Positions 57,901 through 64,000 of a stretch of DNA of 64,000 nt are shown here, in pieces. The stretch spans positions 29,691,774 to 29,755,773 of the forward strand of contig CM034314.1 in the NCBI GenBank assembly GCA_019925795.1, given 5' to 3'. Made by a program: the position numbers and the translations under genes. A model generated the notes under the pieces. It saw nothing but the letters and a program-made list of their open reading frames with translations, was not told the DNA's origin and made no database searches. The stretch's first letter is position 1. Each line of letters begins with the position of its first letter. The DNA comes from Dendrobium chrysotoxum. Taxonomy: Eukaryota; Streptophyta; Magnoliopsida; Asparagales; Orchidaceae.

Positions 57901-59039
57901 ATCTAGAAAAATCCAATTTTAGTGTACTTACTGTCTAACTGATCGTATTAAGGTCTTGTATTTTAATAAAATACTAACATTCTAGAAAATATTTTAAGTC
58001 AAAAAGTTAACTTTTGACCCCTTAATTAAATGATTAAAATAATCCAGAAAATTCTAAAATTTAACAAATCATTCAAAATTCCAGAAAATCTTAAATTAAC
58101 ATTAAAACTAGTAACCAATCAAAGTTAATTAAAAATTAATTAACTTTCAAATCTTTAATCAATTAAACCACTTAACTATACGATTATCACTGGTAACCCA
58201 AGCCTATGAGGCTATTAAATTAGCCCCAAGGAAGATGAAATAAACTTCACGGCCTTGGTGAATAAAGGTGGTAATCAATAATCTTTTAAATATACTTTAA
58301 AATCAATTTTAAGCCATTAATACTTAAACTCAAATTTAAATCCCTTAAGCCTTTAAACCAACTAGAACATCAAACAACTTTAACTAATTGCCCTATTTAG
58401 GATATATCAAAGCCACACAGCCTACCTCACACACTTTAGATGGTTTGCTAGGATAACCAACTCTAGTCTTAGGTTAGGCCAGTGTTTACATTTTCGCTAC
58501 TTACGTGTGTCAGGTTTTTCTGTGATTTTCACTGCATGTTAGTTGTTAGATTTATGTAATTGATGTGATTGTTTATTTACTTACTGCATTTTGTGTTGAT
58601 TTGATTGTATGTTAGATCTACCCCTAGGCTAGGGATGATTTATACTAATTCAATCTTATACATGTGGTCATGCTCATACAGGGCATTAATTAAAGAGGGC
58701 AATCAAATAATTAAGCTTTAAATTAACGTTGTTTTCTGCAGGCGCTCCAGACTGCTTAAGTCCCCTTTAATATTTAAAGAGCATGGCCAAGTATGGCTGT
58801 GATTGAGCTCTCTTTATAATTTAAATATTAACTGCTTGAGATTGATTATAACTTCCTGGGATCTCAAATATAAACTGCTGATTATTAGGATAACCTTGCA
58901 GGATCAAGTCTAGATTTTTAAATTTTGATTGATGTAATTTAAATGTAATTGAGTTGTAATGTTTAAAGTGCTTTGAGATGGGATATTTATATAGTTATAA
59001 CATAAAGAAAGCCCAAGTCATCTTCACCACTAGATAACC
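57901..59039. repeat. Noncoding repeat related to 46100-46900
   Basis: Partner of the sequence at 45367-47440 (see the block at 58640-58805). AT-rich, no coding frame. The right boundary with the L1 fragment is uncertain. Confidence 0.5.
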
Positions 59040-59225
59040 ATTATGCTTTGATTTGTGGGAAATCCAGGAAGCCCATGATTGAGTTGTATATTCACATTCT
59101 TCAAGGAGTCACTAAGATGCTGATCAAGAGGATTAATTTGAATTTGTTGTAATAACAAACTCTAGTTATATAGGAGGTTAGTAATAGAAGAGGAGATTGA
59201 ATTGTAGGATGCCCAAGTTTTAGAC

Positions 59226-60100
59226 TTATAATGCATTTAAGCCTATGCAATTTGAATACAAATCAGTAATCGGGCTCCCAATTGGATGAGCAACTGCAAA
59301 AGAAATAAGAATTTCCCAAAACTTAAGTTTTTTACACAAAAAGTCTTTATAAAGAAATCTATGCTTATTATTGGCTTGAGGATTGCAACAAAGGATAAGA
59401 AGATAATGGTCAGAACATCTCAGATTTTTCATTCTGTAGAAAGAAGAAGGGAAGAGCTCCAACCATTGAATGTTCACCAAGGCTCTGTCCAGACTGATAT
59501 GAATGGGAGCTTCATTTCTTTGGTTAAACCAAGTATAAAAATAATCAATAGAAAACATATCCTGAACACCAATGTTATAAATAAGGTTGGCAAAATCCCA
59601 TAATTTACTATTGGGAAGGACATTGCCCAAGATTTTTCATCAAAAAAATTGTAGCAATTAAAATCACCTAGCAGCACCCAAGGAGAAGAAATGTTAGTTG
59701 CCAAAGAGAGGATATCCTTCAATAAAATTATTCTTTCAGCTTGGGGTTTGAAGCATAAACCATAATGATTAAAAAGGAGATAGAAGGGACAACCAAAAGA
59801 GAGACATGAATCATTTGTCTAGAGGAAAAAAATTAGAGTGAAAGAAACACAAGAAGCTTTCCATTTTATCCAAATCCTCTATGGTTCTAAAATCTAAAAT
59901 TTATTACAACTTACTTCAATCTAAAAAATTCTTAATTTGGTAGAGAACCAAGAGTCAGGAATCATATAAGAATGAACCTTTGCTTCAAGAATGCACATCA
60001 TATCGAAATTCATAGTATGAAAAAGTTCTTTATAGCTAAGAGTTATTTCTGGGCTATTGAAACCTCTAAAATTCCATCAACAAATGTTAGGTAAGTTCAT
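59226..60100 (-). pseudogene. L1 ORF2 endonuclease domain
   Basis: Starts MNLPNIC, a stop, then WNFRGFNSPEITLSYKELF and MMCILEAKVHSYMIPDSW, the N-terminal Asn and Glu motifs of AP-like LINE endonucleases ('WN.RG', 'LLET'). Later blocks are WVLLGDFNCYNFFDEK (catalytic D-F-N), FTWFNQRN-like YFYTWFNQRN, LDRALVNIQW and RCSDHYLL (catalytic S-D-H). Two adjacent frames cover 59474-59722 and 59226-59630, so at least one frameshift lies between. This domain nicks target DNA. Confidence 0.85.
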
Positions 60101-61350
60101 TTAGACTTGGTGGGAGGGTTGGGTGCCTTCTTAAAATTTTTTGATCTTGTAGGTTTACCTGATTGAGTGGTCTGCTGAGTGACTACTTGATCAAGGACCT
60201 TAAGAGGAGGCTTTGGTGGGTTAATGATATCTAAATTCATATAGACTGTAAAGCTTGGAACTTATTTTGGGTAGATATTAAGTTTTATTTTTTTGGGAGG
60301 CGACAAAATAAGCAGTTCTGGAGAAGGAGACGTTTTAGTGGGGGAACTCAGGTTAAGGATGTTGGCCTTGACAGTGGAGGAGGAGGATACCATTTGTTGG
60401 ATAGTAGCAGATGAAATAGGAAGGATCTCAATGCCATTTTATGTAGCAGGGTCTGAAGAAGAGGTGGTAGCCGTGGATTGGGAGGTTCTAGGAGGGGAGT
60501 CAAGGGAAAACTGTCTTAGGTTTTCAACTCCTACTCCTACCTTTATGTGGTTCTTTTCTAGATGTGTGGGACTGAGAGTGGATGGGACATAGATTGGAGG
60601 GATGAATAAGAAAATTGTAGCCAAAGCATGGAATAGGCTTCCAATCATAGATGGCTTCAAGGTTTATATTATTGCTAGCAATACAAACATATATTTCATC
60701 TAGGAGGAGGGATGATTTATCTATCTAACACATACTCGAAGAAAGTTTAATCTCATTTTTTCTTCCGTTAAAGCATCAACAACAATGGGAGAATTAACAA
60801 CACTCATAATTTTAGAAATGCCCTCTAGGTTTCAACAGATAAGAGGTTATTCCATAATCTTAATTTAGAGAAGGATAGAGGAGAACTCCTCATGCTTTGG
60901 ACAAAACAAAGGGGACCACTTTTGGAGAATGAAATATTTCCTTAAAAAAAACCACCCCCATTCCGTAGCATGTCAAAGTTTTCTGGAGAGGACAACCTAA
61001 GCAAAAAGAAACCCTAACTCAAAGAGAGAAGAGTGAGTGTACCTTTGACCTTCCAAGATTTGAAGATTGCAGAATGTAATGCCTCATAATACTTCCTTTG
61101 ACCTAAAGAGTAGTCGATAGAGTCAAATCCTAATCTTTGGAACTGAATGAAACCTCCTCATCAATGAAGAACACATGATTTTTCCTGTTGGGGAGGGGGG
61201 CAAAAGATAGAGGGAAGTCTTTGGATGAAGAGTTAAGAGTAGTCAAAAGAACGTTCCAATTAAGGGGAATAGGTTTGGAGGATGTCAGGGAAGAAGGCTT
61301 TCCAAGGGGTTTAAGAATGGAGAGTGGAGGGAAATCAGTGGATGAAGCCA
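60097..61350 (-). pseudogene. L1 ORF1 (DUF4283 type)
   Basis: Starts MASSTDFPPLSILKPL at 61350 and is open to about 61131 (RKNHVFFIDEEVSFSSKD). After shifts it shows FKSWKVKGTLTLL, an 'RVCVRID' region and IYVCIASNINLEAIYDWKPI near 60640-60700. The last is the plant L1 ORF1 junction between the DUF4283 domain and a zinc knuckle; the knuckle here is degenerate (PIPCFGYNFL). A Ser/Pro-rich tail leads to the TGA at 60097. The protein would bind LINE RNA. Plus-strand frames at 60293 and 61188 are shadows. Confidence 0.75.
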
Positions 61351-61430
61351 TTTTCGAAGGCGTGGGGAGGGAAAAAGTAGGAGGGGCGAGCTTCATGGTG
61401 GGAGGATGAGGCAAGCATCAAGGCAGATAG

Positions 61431-64000
61431 GGTTCGCAAAAAAATTCCTAGCAGGGAAAAACCTTCTCAAAGGAAAAACAATATTCCTCCCACTTTATTC
61501 ATCCATAATTCATAGCACAGACATACACAATGATGAGCATACCATATTGCTTCTGTCAAGAAAATAACAATAATTGATTGCATGGAGATTTGAAGTCAAA
61601 AATAATTTCAATAATCATTTCCAAACTAATTAATAAAATCTCAAATGATAAATAAAATTCATGAGGTTGCGTTTAAATATAATGAGAAAAGAAAATTAAG
61701 CTTGTGTAATAACAATTCTCATGTTTGCTTGCAAAACATTATAATTATAATTTACGAGGATGACTTGGAGAACTTGAAAAGTTCTAAAACTAAATGAAAA
61801 TGGATGATATAGCTCCTCCTAAAAATGAATTTGATTATATGATCAAAAAATTATATCCCTACAAATTGCTCCATGATAAAACAAAATAATGTAGCAAGAA
61901 TGCAATACCATCAATGAATTAACTCATTTGAATAGAAGCAATATTTCACTTTAATAGAAAAACTTCATTCTTGAAATAATTCATTTCTTACCTTATGCCG
62001 ATGGCAACTTCACTATAAGCAATATGAAAAGGAAAAGAAAGAACAACAAACTTCTCTATAAAGTCACCCAAGCGAATTCGTTTTGCTAGACCTGAAAAGT
62101 TTGAGTTCAATAATACTTTTTGAAGCCTTTGACTTGTTAGGATCCTTCTAATACACAATTACACAAGCAAAAATCCAACTTTTTTATAGATTCATAAATT
62201 CTTTTACAAAACAATCTATCTTTCTCCAATAATAAAAAATATAAGATTTTTGTCACCTCTCCAACTATCTCTCCATTGGATAGAATTTTTTTCCCAAGCC
62301 TCGATTTCTTGAGGGGAAACTAGTCAAATTCAAAGTTGTTATACTTGTTAATCACAAAAAAATTCTGATTCATTGAAGTTGATCGTCCGTCTTATTCATT
62401 TAGAAGTTCTTTTAAATATGAGGAATTGATTCATTTTTAGGGATAAAAGATCGCAGTTCTTGAACGAGTAATCAAAAATATTTTGGAGCACCCTCTCGAT
62501 TAGGTACTATTATTTTAATAATCGTAACATCTAATATGATTAGAATTATAAGTAAACATATCTTATAAATTATGAACAACATGAAATCCCTCTAACGCCT
62601 AGACTTACATTTCTCCTGCTCTTTGTTCCCTTTGTTTGGCCCTGTCGCTAAGAGGCTATTGTGTAAAAGTGCATAATTCCCATAAGAAGTCCATGGAATT
62701 TTTCAATAACATGATAAATTAATTTTAGAATATAGGACTTTCCTATTAGAATTGGTTATCCAAAAAGATCTAATGTTTTCCGTGAAATATTCTGCCTTTT
62801 CTGGTAATTCGGGTTCAAATTTTTATGAATTTTTAACTTAGATATTGGTTTCATTTCATTAAGAAAATACTAATTTTCTTGAGGCCTCTTGCTTATATCT
62901 CTCATTAAAGGTTCCTATTATATAATATTTCTTTATTATATATCCCGCTAATCTAAGAGAACATTGAAATATCTATCCCACATTCATTCATGAGGGGAGT
63001 CCTAATGAGTTAAATATCATATCAATAGGTGCAGGTATAATTTTCTTCAAGCATTTAATATCGTTCATTGATAAAACAAAAAATCTTCATACATGGCAAC
63101 ATTAAAAGTTGATATCATGATCCACAAGATTAACTTCCTGCTACTTCCTCTTAAGCTTGTGGTGACATCAATATACTCTTTACCTACCACAGCTAGTTGA
63201 TTTATGAAATCAACAACTTGCTTAGCCTCAAAATTACAACATCACTAAGAATTTTCTCTTTCGTTTATGTCAAAGATGAACTCAATAAAGAAGACTTAGG
63301 GTAAGAACTTTTCCAAGGAGTGCAATTTGAATAAGATAATTTATAATTGGCAACTCAATAGTGACTTCTTTCTTCTTGATAATGTCAAATCCTTAATAGT
63401 TTCCTCTTTGATCTTCTTCAAAGGAGGCGAACAAGAAGATTCATACAGAGTCTTAAGTCTCTCTCATTCATTTTACTTTTTTAATAGCATTATAATAGCA
63501 TTCCTTTTTGAGAATTTCACGCCTTAATCTATTTATTCATAAGCTGAAATAAGTTCAAACAAGGCCTTCAGAAAGAAAGGTAATAAGCATCCATAGGCCT
63601 CTCTTGATATTTACATATACAAATAAACTATCAAATCCATATAAATAGTCACTATGAAAGTGTTGGCTAAGCATTAGGGAACATTCTATTCTCTTATTTC
63701 TTTGTGATATCTCTAAAGAGACAATAGAATTATGAAACTAAATGTGTACCCAATATCAACTCGACTGGCTTTAATTCAAGTAGACGCTGCTTAGTAATTC
63801 ATGATCAAGGCTAGTCGGCTAAGATAAAAATATTTTTCATATGAAGTTGCTAGAAATATATTGAACTCACAATTAAGTTCAAGTCATCAAAAGCTACAAA
63901 TGCATGTATACTCAGCCTTAATGTTGATTAAGGGAATGTCACCCATACTTATCAAGCCTACTCACCTAAGCAAATGGTAAACTCACCTATAATCAACCTC
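61431..64000. other. Unassigned AT-rich DNA
   Basis: No gene, LTR or LINE motif recognised on either strand. Short open frames (for example 63327-63527) lack any family signal. 63050-63480 has slightly better minus-strand coding flavour but I cannot identify it. Confidence 0.4.

Larger units (their letters stand above)
59040..61430 (-). mobile_element. L1-type LINE, 5' half
   Basis: ORF1 followed by the start of ORF2 on the minus strand, ending near 59040 soon after the endonuclease. The reverse transcriptase is missing. ORF1 stop (TGA 60097-60099) and ORF2 start (ATG 60098-60100) overlap as ATGA. Confidence 0.8.

Noticed and set aside
60293..60592. Plus-strand open frames over the L1 fragment (also 61188-61409 and 59286-59603)
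   Set aside because: Complement of L1 ORF1 and endonuclease, which have clear motifs on the minus strand.
63050..63480. Possible host gene on the minus strand
   Set aside because: No motif or splice pattern that I recognise; stops in all frames.

Overview
This window is an AT-rich stretch of plant nuclear DNA, almost certainly angiosperm, made of transposable elements inserted into one another. Three things point to a plant: Ty1/copia elements with tRNA-Met primer sites and an env-like third ORF (the Sirevirus layout), Ty3/gypsy elements of Tat-like and Athila-like type, and a pentatricopeptide-repeat (PPR) pseudogene. I see no intact cellular gene, no tRNA or rRNA gene and no CRISPR. A species cannot be named from this sequence.

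Layout. 1-4462: 5' half of copia element A (minus), running off the left edge. 4770-5940: an Athila-like LTR. 6830-8540: 3' half of an L1 LINE reverse transcriptase (minus). 10086-11840: 5'-truncated RTE LINE (minus). 12183-45366: one decayed Tat-like gypsy element (plus) that hosts most of the rest. It keeps a 5' LTR, PBS, gag with an internal tandem duplication, protease, RNase H/integrase, an antisense ORF and a partial 3' LTR. Its middle is replaced by an Athila-like fragment (minus), which carries copia B (minus, 16492-23179) and copia C (plus, 23383-35196, with both LTRs). Copia C sits inside the Athila gag, and the gag frame resumes on its far side. A solo copia LTR (40040-41844) with a perfect 5-bp target duplication splits the Tat antisense ORF.

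45367-59000: noncoding repeat DNA, a PPR pseudogene (47500-48660), another Athila-like LTR split by an RTE LINE with a 10-bp target duplication (49341-51224), a second Athila-like gag remnant, an 80-bp AT microsatellite, and 44-bp and 157-bp tandem repeats. 59040-61430: 5' half of an L1 LINE (ORF1 and endonuclease, minus). 61431-64000: no recognisable gene.

The most interesting signal is in the copia elements. Their LTRs are packed with degenerate short palindromes built as 8 nt, 1 nt, 8 nt. Two LTR groups carry different arm sequences, changed symmetrically in both arms. In element C a second array of the same palindrome lies in the interior, directly upstream of the env-like ORF. That ORF is also the longest open frame left in the element.
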